Positions 52,793-62,615 of a stretch of 64,000 bases of DNA are shown here, one piece after another; position 1 is the stretch's first letter, and each line of letters begins with the position of its first letter. The stretch spans positions 352,403 through 416,402 of the forward strand of contig NZ_QGTG01000008.1 of assembly GCF_003182155.1 (NCBI RefSeq). Direction: 5' to 3'. The DNA is from Chitinophaga sp. S165 (GTDB lineage: Bacteria > Bacteroidota > Bacteroidia > Chitinophagales > Chitinophagaceae). The notes below the pieces were generated by a model. It saw only the letters and a list, made by a program, of their open reading frames with translations, was not told the origin of the DNA and did not search any database. The translations under genes were made by a program, and so were the position numbers.

Positions 52793-53344
52793 ATGTCCAC
52801 GTTTAATACAATTGCTGCGCTGAAGGCAGGGGACACCTCAGTTTTCAGTGACCTATTCAATGAATACCACCAGAAGGTGTATTTTTACGTGCTATCCAAG
52901 ACCCACTCCACCTATATCGCTGAAGAAGCTACCCAGATCACGTTTATCAAATTATGGGATTACAGGCATCGTTTGGACGAATCCGAGCCGGTGAGCAAGC
53001 TGATATTCCATATAGCGCGGGCCACTACCATTGATCTGTTAAGAAAGGAAGCTGTTAAGGGACGGTTCCTGAAGCAGGAAAAACCTTCGGAATCCACCAC
53101 GAGGAATATCTCTGATGCAATGGAAGCCAGGGAACAGCTGCAGCGGGTCCGGGAGGCGGTACAGCATATGCCTCCGGTGAGAAGGAAGGTATTTGAGCTA
53201 AGCCGGTATGAATTTAAATCCCACAAAGAGATCGCGGAGCAACTATCCCTGTCCGTTAAAACGGTTGAGAATCATATGTCTTTGGCTATCAGTTACTTAA
53301 GAAATTTGTTGCTGTTGTTATTGCTGCTCCTGAACTTTATTTAA
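52793..53344 (+). CDS. ECF-type RNA polymerase sigma factor
   Basis: A 183-residue ECF sigma factor, paralogous to the one at 36872. Region 2 includes FNEYHQKVYFYVLSKT and EEATQITFIKLWDYRH. Region 4 is MPPVRRKVFELSRYEFKSHKEI followed by LSVKTVENHMSLAISYL. The tail is a run of Leu residues (LLLLLLLLNFI), unusual for a cytosolic protein and perhaps membrane-associating. A FecR gene starts 78 bp later. Confidence 0.92.
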   Translation: MSTFNTIAALKAGDTSVFSDLFNEYHQKVYFYVLSKTHSTYIAEEATQITFIKLWDYRHRLDESEPVSKLIFHIARATTIDLLRKEAVKGRFLKQEKPSESTTRNISDAMEAREQLQRVREAVQHMPPVRRKVFELSRYEFKSHKEIAEQLSLSVKTVENHMSLAISYLRNLLLLLLLLLNFI

Positions 53345-53422
53345 AAAATATTTTTCCTGCCATTAGGGGTTCTCCCTTTTTCAAACGATATACTAACAAC
53401 GATCCCATTATCTTAACTCAAT

Positions 53423-54472
53423 ATGATGCAAAGGGAATTAATTGATAAATATTTCAGAAACGAATGCTCTGATGATGAAAGAATGTTGGTACTGGAATAT
53501 TTTCGGAATCATCCTGAAGAATGGAATAAGTACATGAGTGAGGAGGACTGGGATAATTTTGTAACAAACGAGGAACTGGCTCCTGAACTTTCAGAAGAGC
53601 TGTTTGCCAACGTGAGCCGGCAAACCTTAAATAAGACCAAAAGAAGGACGATCGCCTGGCTGGCTGCAGCTGTGTTAGTCCCTCTGGTGATCGGGGCATT
53701 TTGGGGCTATTTGACCCTAAGAAAGACATCTTCCCAGGAGGGAGTAGTGACTGCGGGAACAACTGAGCAGATGATAGAGAAGAAAAACGTTTCCGATACC
53801 CTGATGAACATACTGATGGATGATGGATCTATGGTCATGTTATCGCCGGGCAGTGGCATCAGGTATTATGAAAAGTTTGTATCGCGGGATAACCGGGAAG
53901 TTTATTTATCAGGCAAGGCCATATTCGATGTAGGCATAGATAAGGGAAGGCCGTTTATTGTATATGCAGACAGACTGGCAACAACTGTACTTGGCACTTC
54001 CTTTACGGTGGAGTCGTTTGCCCAGAGCAGTGTGATAACGGTGAAGTTGCATAAAGGCAAAATACAGGTAGCTGCTGCCGACATTGTGCAGGAAAAATGG
54101 AACGGTAGAGAGATATTATTGCCTGGAGATGAATTTATATACGACAAGACGACGATGCTGGCAAGTATAAAGCGCAACATGCCAGCCGAGCAAATGGTAA
54201 AAGCAGGACCGGCGTATAAAGAGGATAATAACGTTCGCAGACCTGATTTATACACCTTTGACATATCGCCGCTTTCAGATGTATTTGATCAGCTTAGTAA
54301 CTACTATCAGGTGGAGATCTACTATTATCCTTCTGATGTAAAGAATAAATATTTTTCGGGACGAATGCATAAAACTGACAGTTTAGGAACTATTCTGAAT
54401 GACATAGCAACACTCAACCAACTTAAAATCGAAAAAGAGAAGGAACGCTACATTATTAGAAAGAAAGATTAG
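53423..54472 (+). CDS. FecR family anti-sigma factor
   Basis: A 349-residue protein, the same length as the FecR at 37463. N-terminal anti-sigma helices (about 5-55), a membrane helix at about 74-95, FecR domain (about 120-235; LMDDGSMVMLSPGSGI, GKAIFDVGIDKGRPFIVYA, VLGTSFTVE) and a C-terminal DUF4974 domain (about 270-349; ISPLSDVFDQLSNYYQVEIYY). It is expected to control the sigma factor just upstream. Confidence 0.93.
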   Translation: MMQRELIDKYFRNECSDDERMLVLEYFRNHPEEWNKYMSEEDWDNFVTNEELAPELSEELFANVSRQTLNKTKRRTIAWLAAAVLVPLVIGAFWGYLTLRKTSSQEGVVTAGTTEQMIEKKNVSDTLMNILMDDGSMVMLSPGSGIRYYEKFVSRDNREVYLSGKAIFDVGIDKGRPFIVYADRLATTVLGTSFTVESFAQSSVITVKLHKGKIQVAAADIVQEKWNGREILLPGDEFIYDKTTMLASIKRNMPAEQMVKAGPAYKEDNNVRRPDLYTFDISPLSDVFDQLSNYYQVEIYYYPSDVKNKYFSGRMHKTDSLGTILNDIATLNQLKIEKEKERYIIRKKD

Positions 54473-54559
54473 CCGAACTATATGATCGTAAACTACCGGG
54501 ACCGTTGATGAAATCAGCGAACAGACCCTTATTTGCCTAATTCAGACATCAGACAGAAA

Positions 54560-57500
54560 ATGAAAAAATGGAATTCCACGTATGCACTGCTATGCGTAGC
54601 GGTCATCTTTAGCCTTATCCCATCACTACTTCAGGCCCAGAATAACCGGTCGGATGTATCGGGCATTGTAAAAAGCGAGGAAACAAAAGAACCGCTCTGG
54701 GGCGTCAGCGTTACTGTTAAAAATGCTACGAACAGTTTTACCGCTTCCGTACAAACTGACAGTACGGGCCTTTTTGCTTTCAACAGGCTACCTGCTGGTC
54801 CGGGGTATACTTTCACCTTTTCCTTTATAGGATTTGAATCGCAAACCCTCTCGGGCTATAATCTGAAAGCTGGTGCGGATTTCTCTTTGCGGGTCGACCT
54901 GAAGAACAGCGAGCAGAAAATGAACGAAGTGGTGGTAGTAGGATACGGCTCCATGCAGAAGAAGGACCTGACCGGTGCAATCAGTCAGGTGAAGACAGCC
55001 AGGCTTGAAAAGGAAAGTCCGCGTAATGTGGAAGACCTGCTGCGAAGCGGCGTGCCCGGATTGTACGTGGCGCAAGGTACTTCAGCGAAAGGTGGTGGAG
55101 ATATGCTGGTGCGGGGACAACGGTCTTTAGGAGCAAAGAATGACCCCCTCATTGTGTTGGATGGCGTTATCTTCTTTGGAGAATTGTCCGAGATCAATCC
55201 GCAGGATATAGAGCATTTTGATATCCTCAAAGATGCATCCGCTGCTGCTATCTATGGTGCTAAATCAGCTAATGGCGTTGTTATCATTACAACTAAAAAA
55301 GGTGCTTCTGATAAACCTACGATCCGGTTTGACGCCAATACCGGCATTGCCACCCATGGAAAAAAGCGGGAGGTGTATGACGCAGATGGATATCTGAAGT
55401 TCAGAACAGATATGTTTAACAGCAATACCAGGTGGGAAACTCCTGCGAAATATGAAAAGCCGACGCAGGAAACTTTCTCCAAATACGGTATCACATTGGA
55501 TGACTGGCTCGCTTATGATGCGCTGTCAGGTTCACCGGAAGAAATATGGCTGTTGCGTTTAGGCTTGTTTGAAAAGGAACGCCGGAACTATGCAAAAGGA
55601 CGGACTTATGACTGGTTCAACGGATCGTTCCAGAACGGGTTGCAACAGAATTATAATGTGAGTTTGTCAGGAAGGAACAAGGATGTGCTCAACTACTATG
55701 TGTCCTTTGGATATCTGAATAACGAGGGAATTATTGTAGGTGATAAATACCGCGCTTATAGGTCTAATATCAAGATAGACGGGAAGATTAACAAGTGGAT
55801 GCATACAGGGGTCAACATTAATTTCCAGGACAGGTCTGACGGTAATCTTGCAGTTAAATGGAAAGATCAGATCATCAACAATTCTCCATTCGCTTTGCCT
55901 GTTGACTCAAATGGTATCCTTGACGGACAGCCAATGGGTGCAAGCGTTAACCAGGGTACTAACTCAGCCTACGAAAATCAATATAAACAGCTGGAGAAAG
56001 GGTATACCGTGTTAAATACCACTATCTACCAAACCATCAAACTGCCTTTCAACATCACGTATCAACTGAATTTTTCTCCCAGGATGCAATGGTTCTATAA
56101 CAGGTATCATGAATCATCACAAAATCCGTTATGGTCTGATAACGGAAAGGTAGACAGGGAAAATGAGAAGCGATTTGATTGGCAGATAGACAATATCATT
56201 ACCTGGGACTATACCTTTGCCAAAAAGCATAAAGTAAAGGTAACGCTGTTACAGAACGCGGAAGAACACCGTTCATGGTGGGAAAAGATCACGGCCCGGG
56301 ATTTTTCTCCGACAGATGCATTGGGCTTCCATAATATCGGCGCCGCTAATCCTTTAATGACCACTATCAGCAGCAATGATGAGCATAGCACCGGAGATGC
56401 ATTAATGGGCCGCTTATTCTATTCGTACGATAACAGGTATATGCTGACAGCATCTGTGCGTAGGGACGGATACTCTGCATTCGGAGCGTCTAATCCGCGG
56501 GCTACCTTCCCTGCACTCGCATTCGCATGGAACTTTGCAGACGAGCGTTTCTTTCACTGGTCGCCCATGAGCACCGGTAAACTGCGTTTGTCATGGGGTA
56601 TGAACGGTAATCGTTCCATCGGAATATATCAGGCATTGTCCAATCTTATTACCGGAGCAGGCCGATATCCCTATGTGCAATCGAATGGAACGGTCTACGA
56701 ATTGTCGCAGTTGTATGTTGATCGCATGGCTAACTATGATCTGAAGTGGGAAGCTACATCATCCTGGAACATCGGTATGGATTTCGGTTTCCTCAATGAC
56801 AGGATCACTGGTAATGTGGAAGTTTACTACATGCCCACTACAGACCTGTTGATGAATCAGTCGTTGCCAAGCTTTACAGGTTTCAGTACAGTCACGACTA
56901 ACCTGGGAGAAGTAGTGAATAAGGGTTTTGAGCTTGGTCTTACCTCCCGGAATATGGAACGGAAAAATTTTGAATGGAGCACTACGTTTGGCTTCTTTTT
57001 CAACAGGAATAAAGTGAAACATCTTTATTACACCTACGAGGATGTACTAAACGAGGATGGTCATATAGTAGGTTCAAAAGAAGTGGACGATATCAAGAAC
57101 GGATGGTTCATCGGTCATGATATTGCCTCTATATGGACTTATAATGTACAGGGCATCTGGCAGGAAAATGAAAGGGCACAGGCAGAAAAATACGGAGAAA
57201 TACCAGGAGATGTGAAAGTGGAGGATGTAAATAACGATGGAAAATATACAAATGAGGATAAGAAGTTCATGGGAAGTACTACACCACGTTTCCGTTGGAC
57301 CCTTCGTAATGATTTCAGCCTTTTCAGGAATATCGATTTTTCTATTAACATATATGCCAACTGGGGACATAAAGAAACTTCAGATGATTATCTGAACAAT
57401 TTCGGTTCCCAGGCAGACAGAATTAACTCCTACGTAAGGAAGTACTGGACACCGGAAAATCCTTCAAATACCTATGCCAGACTGAACTCTACTAATGTGC

Positions 57501-57733
57501 AGAACATCACGCCTAAAAGAGTGATTGATAAAACGTATATCCGTCTCGATAACATTTCAGTATCCTATTCGCTGCCTGCACACATTGCCAGGAGAATGGA
57601 TATGAGCCAGCTTAAGGTATTTGCCGGTGTACGCAACGTTGCCGTATGGGCAAAGGACTGGGAATACTGGGACCCGGAAACGACCGAACTTATGCCCAGG
57701 TACTATACAGCGGGAATTACTGCCACATTTTAA
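54560..57733 (+). CDS. SusC/RagA family transporter, ECF/FecR-linked
   Basis: 1057 residues from the ATG at 54560; a TTG at 54533 is in frame but precedes the signal peptide. Signal peptide about 1-27 (ending LLQAQ); carboxypeptidase-D-like domain about 32-125; plug from VVVVGYG; SusC signature YGAKSANGVVIITT; barrel ending in GITATF. No STN domain. The N-terminal beta domain (TFTFSFIGFESQTLSGYNLK) is of the same subtype as in the other ECF-linked SusC (TFTSIGYKPQQLDGYTIK). The SusD partner begins 18 bp later. Confidence 0.95.
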   Translation: MKKWNSTYALLCVAVIFSLIPSLLQAQNNRSDVSGIVKSEETKEPLWGVSVTVKNATNSFTASVQTDSTGLFAFNRLPAGPGYTFTFSFIGFESQTLSGYNLKAGADFSLRVDLKNSEQKMNEVVVVGYGSMQKKDLTGAISQVKTARLEKESPRNVEDLLRSGVPGLYVAQGTSAKGGGDMLVRGQRSLGAKNDPLIVLDGVIFFGELSEINPQDIEHFDILKDASAAAIYGAKSANGVVIITTKKGASDKPTIRFDANTGIATHGKKREVYDADGYLKFRTDMFNSNTRWETPAKYEKPTQETFSKYGITLDDWLAYDALSGSPEEIWLLRLGLFEKERRNYAKGRTYDWFNGSFQNGLQQNYNVSLSGRNKDVLNYYVSFGYLNNEGIIVGDKYRAYRSNIKIDGKINKWMHTGVNINFQDRSDGNLAVKWKDQIINNSPFALPVDSNGILDGQPMGASVNQGTNSAYENQYKQLEKGYTVLNTTIYQTIKLPFNITYQLNFSPRMQWFYNRYHESSQNPLWSDNGKVDRENEKRFDWQIDNIITWDYTFAKKHKVKVTLLQNAEEHRSWWEKITARDFSPTDALGFHNIGAANPLMTTISSNDEHSTGDALMGRLFYSYDNRYMLTASVRRDGYSAFGASNPRATFPALAFAWNFADERFFHWSPMSTGKLRLSWGMNGNRSIGIYQALSNLITGAGRYPYVQSNGTVYELSQLYVDRMANYDLKWEATSSWNIGMDFGFLNDRITGNVEVYYMPTTDLLMNQSLPSFTGFSTVTTNLGEVVNKGFELGLTSRNMERKNFEWSTTFGFFFNRNKVKHLYYTYEDVLNEDGHIVGSKEVDDIKNGWFIGHDIASIWTYNVQGIWQENERAQAEKYGEIPGDVKVEDVNNDGKYTNEDKKFMGSTTPRFRWTLRNDFSLFRNIDFSINIYANWGHKETSDDYLNNFGSQADRINSYVRKYWTPENPSNTYARLNSTNVQNITPKRVIDKTYIRLDNISVSYSLPAHIARRMDMSQLKVFAGVRNVAVWAKDWEYWDPETTELMPRYYTAGITATF

Positions 57734-57751
57734 TGTCATAAACTGAATTAT

Positions 57752-59653
57752 ATGAAGCTCACTATAAATAAAGCTGCACGGATAATACTGTTGGGAATAG
57801 CACTACAGTTACCTGTAAGCTGTTCGAAAAACTTCCTTAAGCCCGATCCGCAATCATTTTATGAACCTTCCATTACGTTTACTTCTAAGGAAGGATTACA
57901 GGCGGCTATCACCAGCTGTACCAGGAACCTTACTTATGTATGGACCGGGGAAGGCGCTCCGCTGCTCACAGATCTGCTCTTTTCAGATGTGGCTGTTGAT
58001 GGAACTACAGATAAATCAGGTCCGGCGCAGGACCTGAATGCCATGATCACACCTACTTCCAATAATAATGATCTCAACACCAACAAGATCGGTTGGTTCT
58101 GGTTTGAAGGGTATAAAGGTATCAAGTATGCCAACACTATTGTGTCTAACCTGGATCGCGTACCCGGACTGGATACCACCCTCCGGAACGAGATGATGGG
58201 CATGGCCTACTTTCACCGGACCTTTCGTTATATGTGGCTGATATTTGATTTTGGAGATGTGCCGCTGTTGACAAAAGAGATCACTACTCCCAAGTTCGAT
58301 TTCCGTTCGACCAAGAGAGAAGTGATCATACAAAAACTGGTAGCTGATATGGAGTTTGCAGTGCAGCATGTGCCGGCAAACGGAGATTATGGAATGGTTA
58401 CCAAAGGCGCTTGTCAGCAGTTACTCATAAAATGTTACCTGGCCGCTGGCGAATTTGATAAGGCTATAGCAGTGGCTAACACCCTTATCAATAGTTCCGG
58501 TTATTCCCTGATGACTGAGCCTTTCGGTACCTTCGTGAACCCCATGCCGGCTGTCCATAACATTACGAGAAATGTGATATGGGACCTGCATCGTGCGCAG
58601 AACAAATCTATCGCCACTAACAGGGAAACAATATTTAACATCATTAGCAGAGAAGATTTTGTGAACAGCCGTCAGAGTATGTTCACAATGAGAAACGCAC
58701 TTCCCTTTTACTCCGGTTCAGGCAATCAGCTGATCAGCACTCCCTCAGGCAAACCTGGACTGAGCGCCAGCTATTCGCAGACAAAAGATAAGATAGATCA
58801 GCGTAAAACTTATGGGCGCGGTATTGCCAAAACAAGGCCTACCTGGTACAGCAGCAACACGATCTGGGTTGACACCACTGATCTTCGTCATAGCGTTAGT
58901 ACAGGTAACTGGATGCGTATGGAAGACATGGTGTATAACAATCCATCATTACTTAGCAGCGGAGATCAATACTATGGTAAAAATCTGCAAAAGTACAATG
59001 ATGCAGGCAAGCTGCTCGTGACTGATACGGTACGGACCTGGTTTGACTGGCCCCATTACAAATTGTGGGTGGAAAGTCCGAGGAGCGAGACAGTAGACAA
59101 CTACGATGGAGGCGCCAGCGACTGGTACATTTACAGGCTGGCAGAAACGTATCTGTTGCGGGCGGAAGCTTATTTCTGGAAAGGTAATCTGGGCGCAGCC
59201 GCTGAAGATGTTAATACTGTCCGCCGCCGGGCTCATTGTACTAAAATGTTTGATGCTGGTGAGATGAACATGGGCGTGATCCTGGATGAAAGAGCACGGG
59301 AGCTGTATTATGAAGAGATGCGGCATGTGGAGCTCAGTCGCATTTCCTACATCTTTGCGCTTACGCATATACCGGATGAATTTGGAAAAACATATCAGAC
59401 AGCAGACCTTTCTAAGAGTAGTTACTGGTATGAAAGGATCATGCACTATAATAACTTCTATGCCAATAATGTGAAGACGGTGTATGGTACCCGCTTTACG
59501 GTAAGTCCATATCACATACTATGGCCGGTGCCACAAACAGATATCGATGCTAACAGGAATGGCCGGGTTAATCAGAACTTTGGTTATTCCGGATACGAGC
59601 AGAATATGCCGCCGATAGATAATCTGGAGGAGGCGATAAGTGCACAGGAGTAA
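57752..59653 (+). CDS. SusD/RagB family lipoprotein
   Basis: A 633-residue SusD-type lipoprotein with lipobox PVSC (Cys about 25). Recognisable SusD segments: FHRTFRYMWLIFDFGDVPLL, YRLAETYLLRAEAYFWKG, VNTVRRRAHC, LDERARELYYEEMRHVELSR and the WPVPQTDIDANRNG end, followed by an acidic tail. It is larger than the other two SusD proteins here. It pairs with the SusC upstream. No enzyme gene follows in this cassette; a terminator at 59679 ends it. Confidence 0.94.
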   Translation: MKLTINKAARIILLGIALQLPVSCSKNFLKPDPQSFYEPSITFTSKEGLQAAITSCTRNLTYVWTGEGAPLLTDLLFSDVAVDGTTDKSGPAQDLNAMITPTSNNNDLNTNKIGWFWFEGYKGIKYANTIVSNLDRVPGLDTTLRNEMMGMAYFHRTFRYMWLIFDFGDVPLLTKEITTPKFDFRSTKREVIIQKLVADMEFAVQHVPANGDYGMVTKGACQQLLIKCYLAAGEFDKAIAVANTLINSSGYSLMTEPFGTFVNPMPAVHNITRNVIWDLHRAQNKSIATNRETIFNIISREDFVNSRQSMFTMRNALPFYSGSGNQLISTPSGKPGLSASYSQTKDKIDQRKTYGRGIAKTRPTWYSSNTIWVDTTDLRHSVSTGNWMRMEDMVYNNPSLLSSGDQYYGKNLQKYNDAGKLLVTDTVRTWFDWPHYKLWVESPRSETVDNYDGGASDWYIYRLAETYLLRAEAYFWKGNLGAAAEDVNTVRRRAHCTKMFDAGEMNMGVILDERARELYYEEMRHVELSRISYIFALTHIPDEFGKTYQTADLSKSSYWYERIMHYNNFYANNVKTVYGTRFTVSPYHILWPVPQTDIDANRNGRVNQNFGYSGYEQNMPPIDNLEEAISAQE

Positions 59654-59678
59654 TCGTTGGTTATATTCCTTCTTATGC

Positions 59679-59717
59679 AAAAGGGACAGATCATACTTCA
59701 GATGATTTGTCCCTTTT
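59679..59717 (+). terminator. Terminator after the second SusCD cassette
   Basis: AAAAGGGACA-GATCAT pairs with ATGATTTGTCCCTTTT, with a short loop and one bulge. It lies about 26 bp after the SusD stop. Confidence 0.8.
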
Positions 59718-59792
59718 ACGTATAAGTCATTGAATAATTTGGTTACCATTCATTTCCTGAGAATAGTTATATTTTGGGATAAATATGCCAAT

Positions 59793-60266
59793 ATGCCAAA
59801 GGAAATCGAAAGAAAGTATTTAGTTGATCTTAAGCAATGGGAAAAACTCGGAGAACTTCCTGGTCAGTATTACAGACAGGGTTATCTGGTTACAGATCCT
59901 CAAAAGACCATACGGGTCCGGCTGACGGAAACAAAAGGATTTCTGACAGTAAAAGGAATTTCTGTTGGTGCTACGCGGGCGGAGTATGAATATGAAATAC
60001 CGGTTAATGAAGCAAAGGAGTTGTTAGACAAATTTTCTGTTTCGGAATTGTCGAAGATCAGGTATAATATAGTGTTTCAAAACAAAACGTGGGAGGTAGA
60101 TGAGTTTCTAGGTGATAATAAAGGACTTTTTGTTGCAGAGATTGAATTGAGCAGTGAGGATGAGATTTTTGAACTTCCTGATTGGGTGGATAAAGAGGTG
60201 ACGAGAGAGGAGAAATATTATAATTCTAATCTGACGGTCAATCCTTACAAAGAGTGGGGTTTATGA
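59793..60266 (+). CDS. CYTH domain protein (class IV adenylate cyclase / triphosphatase fold)
   Basis: 157 residues from the ATG at 59793; an in-frame TTG at 59730 lies close behind the terminator and adds non-conserved sequence. The CYTH signature EIERKYLV is at 4-11. Alternating charged strands follow (KTIRVRLTETKGFLTVKG, RAEYEYEIPVNEAKELL, KTWEVDEFLGDNKGLFVAEIELSSEDE). Small bacterial proteins of this type usually hydrolyse inorganic or nucleoside triphosphates; the substrate here is unknown. Confidence 0.92.
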   Translation: MPKEIERKYLVDLKQWEKLGELPGQYYRQGYLVTDPQKTIRVRLTETKGFLTVKGISVGATRAEYEYEIPVNEAKELLDKFSVSELSKIRYNIVFQNKTWEVDEFLGDNKGLFVAEIELSSEDEIFELPDWVDKEVTREEKYYNSNLTVNPYKEWGL

Positions 60267-60421
60267 TGTTGTAGAGACCATGAAACGTTAACAAATTGAT
60301 TCATTTAATTATTGGTAGATAAGTTGTTCATCTCTATTCTTTTTTTGTTTATAAGCTATCCAATAGTCTCGGTGAACTTAAATTCGGTGATTTGTCCACT
60401 TCATTCCGTGATGCGTTAACC

Positions 60422-60450
60422 TTGTCTGACTTTTTCTTAAACGATCTTTG
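60422..60450 (+). promoter_or_regulatory. Possible promoter for the flavin monooxygenase gene
   Basis: TTG (60422-60424) and GATCTTTG (60443-60450) are 18 bp apart. The second box differs from TAnnTTTG at its first position(s). It ends 31 bp before the ATG. Confidence 0.35.
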
Positions 60451-60481
60451 TTGCAGTTTATAAAAAGTCAAAATTTAAGAA

Positions 60482-61660
60482 ATGAGTTCAAATCATGAAC
60501 AAACAACGGTTGTCATCATTGGAGCAGGTGTGACCGGGCTAACACTAGCCACTTTCCTAAAAAGATCCGGGGTGCATTGCGTTATTCTGGAAAGGAAAAA
60601 CCGTGCTTACATTGAACTAAGGCAACGTGCCGGAGTTGTCGATGCCAGAGGAGTGCGTATGTTTGAACAGTGGGGATTGGCTGATAAACTTCTCGCAGGC
60701 CCTGTAGCGGATATTATAGAATATCGCATTAATGGATCTGCCCGGGTTTTTCAAACTACTGGAGATGACGGTATACAGGGAAGATTTTGCACACAGCAGA
60801 TGCTTGTTTGTAACTTGTTGCGGGAGCTTATAGATGTAATGGACGGCGATGTTCGTTTTGAAGTATCGGACATTACAATCCGAAATGAAGAGGATGAGCT
60901 TCCACAGATCAGTTATACTGATAACACCGGCTTACATACACTGACCTGTAACTACATCGTGGGATGTGATGCAGATCGTGGAATCAGCAGATCATCAATA
61001 CCCGAAGGCGTATTAACAAAATATAGTTATGAGTTTGGGTATGCATGGCTGGCTGCGCTTGTCGAGGCTCCCGTAAAAGGCAATCCCATTATGGCAGTAA
61101 GTGATCATGGTTTTGTCGGACAACTTCCCCGCGGTCCGCACAGAAGCCGTTATTATCTACAAGTGAAATTAAACGATGGTCCTGAACAATGGCCGGACGC
61201 CCGCATATGGGACGAGATCAGGTTACGGCTTGCAGATAGAAGTATAGAGAATGCCCATGTACACAACATCGACTTTGTACCTTTACGTTCTGTGGTATAT
61301 GCTCCAATGCAATATCGTAATCTTTTCCTTGCCGGAGATGCTGCACACATGGTGCCGCCTGTAAGTGCCAAAGGCATGAATCTTGGTCTTTATGACGTAG
61401 ATATACTTGCCAAAGCGATATTGCTTGCGGTGCATGATAACGACACAAGTGCTTTAGATAACTATTCCAATACGGTCTTGCCCCATATTTGGAACTATCA
61501 GGATTTTGCAGTCTGGATGGCCGATACAATGCATGATGCAGGAGAGGCTACGCAACATGGATCATTCCGCCAGATGATTGCGCGCGCACGTCTGGATAAT
61601 TTATTCAACTCACCTACAGCTGCACATTTGCACAGTGAATATCAACGTGGTGTCAACTGA
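60482..61660 (+). CDS. FAD-dependent aromatic monooxygenase, PobA-like
   Basis: 392 residues, close in length to 4-hydroxybenzoate 3-monooxygenase (394). GxGxxG at 14-19 (IIGAGVTG), the CDADRG segment (162-167) and GDAAHMVPP with SAKGMNLG (285-302) are the FAD/NADPH-binding marks of this class, and PRGPHRSRYYLQV (216-228) matches the substrate-side strand. By my recall of the Pseudomonas PobA sequence, the Arg214 and Tyr222 equivalents are kept but Tyr201 and Ser212 are replaced by Met and Leu. It probably hydroxylates a related aromatic compound. An AraC-type regulator gene begins 60 bp downstream. Confidence 0.88.
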   Translation: MSSNHEQTTVVIIGAGVTGLTLATFLKRSGVHCVILERKNRAYIELRQRAGVVDARGVRMFEQWGLADKLLAGPVADIIEYRINGSARVFQTTGDDGIQGRFCTQQMLVCNLLRELIDVMDGDVRFEVSDITIRNEEDELPQISYTDNTGLHTLTCNYIVGCDADRGISRSSIPEGVLTKYSYEFGYAWLAALVEAPVKGNPIMAVSDHGFVGQLPRGPHRSRYYLQVKLNDGPEQWPDARIWDEIRLRLADRSIENAHVHNIDFVPLRSVVYAPMQYRNLFLAGDAAHMVPPVSAKGMNLGLYDVDILAKAILLAVHDNDTSALDNYSNTVLPHIWNYQDFAVWMADTMHDAGEATQHGSFRQMIARARLDNLFNSPTAAHLHSEYQRGVN

Positions 61661-61720
61661 CGCGAAAAAGGGGAGGACGTTGAAATCAACGTAGCAATCG
61701 TATATTTAAGCCAGCATAAG

Positions 61721-62596
61721 ATGCAGAATAGAGATAAAATACCCATATACAGCAAAGAGGATTGGCTTTCCGGAGTTTATATAAAACAGATAACTCCGGA
61801 CGTGGTGGCTAAACCATTGTACGAAAGCGGCCAGCCGCACCGGCACGATTTCTACTATTGTGTTCTTTTAGAAAAAGGAGAAATGGAGATGGAGGTCGAC
61901 TTCAAAAAGATCAGGCTAACCGATCACTCTCTTTTTATCTCTTATCCCGGTCAGATACACCGCATCATATCTTTAAGCGCTGAACGAGGATGGTTCCTGG
62001 CATTCGAAACGTCTATGTTAAATGAAGAATTGAAAAATGTCTTGGATCAGTGCTTATCAGAAATAATCCATATAGTCATCTCCTCCGAACAATTCATCTA
62101 TCTTTCATCATTTATTCAACACCTCTATAGGGTTTACAATGACGGAGACCTGATATTCAGGTCAAATATCATTCAGGCGATGACTCCGGCATTTCTTTAC
62201 CAGGCAATGGCAATTTACCTGATCGTAGAGCGATCCGGCTTTACTACACTTCGGGCACGCAGCGTAGAGATTACCAGAACCTTCAGGCAATTGCTGCGGC
62301 GGAATTATAAATTTATGAAACGGCCTTCGGAATTTGCAAGCAAAATGAATGTAACAGTAAGCCACCTGAATGACACTGTAAGATCAGTCACAGGCTTTCC
62401 GGTAACATATTGTATTCACCAGGAGGTGATGCTGGAAGCACGACGCCTGTTATTTCATTCCGATCTCACAATTAAAGAAATAGCCGGAGATTTGGGATAC
62501 GATGATGAAAAATACTTTATGAGATTATTTACAAAGGTGGTAGGGATTTCTCCGGGAAACTTCAGAAATGGAACTCAAACAACCTCCTCCTATTAA
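61721..62596 (+). CDS. AraC family transcriptional regulator
   Basis: A 291-residue regulator. The N-terminal half is a cupin-like sensing domain (HRHDFYYCVLLEKGEMEMEVD, then SLFISYPGQIHRI). The C-terminal 95 residues contain two helix-turn-helix units (FASKMNVTVSHLNDTVRSVTG and LTIKEIAGDLGYDDEKYFMRLFTKVVGISPGNFR). It follows the PobA-like gene on the same strand and likely controls it; AraC-type PobR regulators of pobA are known in other bacteria. Confidence 0.92.
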   Translation: MQNRDKIPIYSKEDWLSGVYIKQITPDVVAKPLYESGQPHRHDFYYCVLLEKGEMEMEVDFKKIRLTDHSLFISYPGQIHRIISLSAERGWFLAFETSMLNEELKNVLDQCLSEIIHIVISSEQFIYLSSFIQHLYRVYNDGDLIFRSNIIQAMTPAFLYQAMAIYLIVERSGFTTLRARSVEITRTFRQLLRRNYKFMKRPSEFASKMNVTVSHLNDTVRSVTGFPVTYCIHQEVMLEARRLLFHSDLTIKEIAGDLGYDDEKYFMRLFTKVVGISPGNFRNGTQTTSSY

Positions 62597-62615
62597 TATG
62601 AATACACACCTGGAG

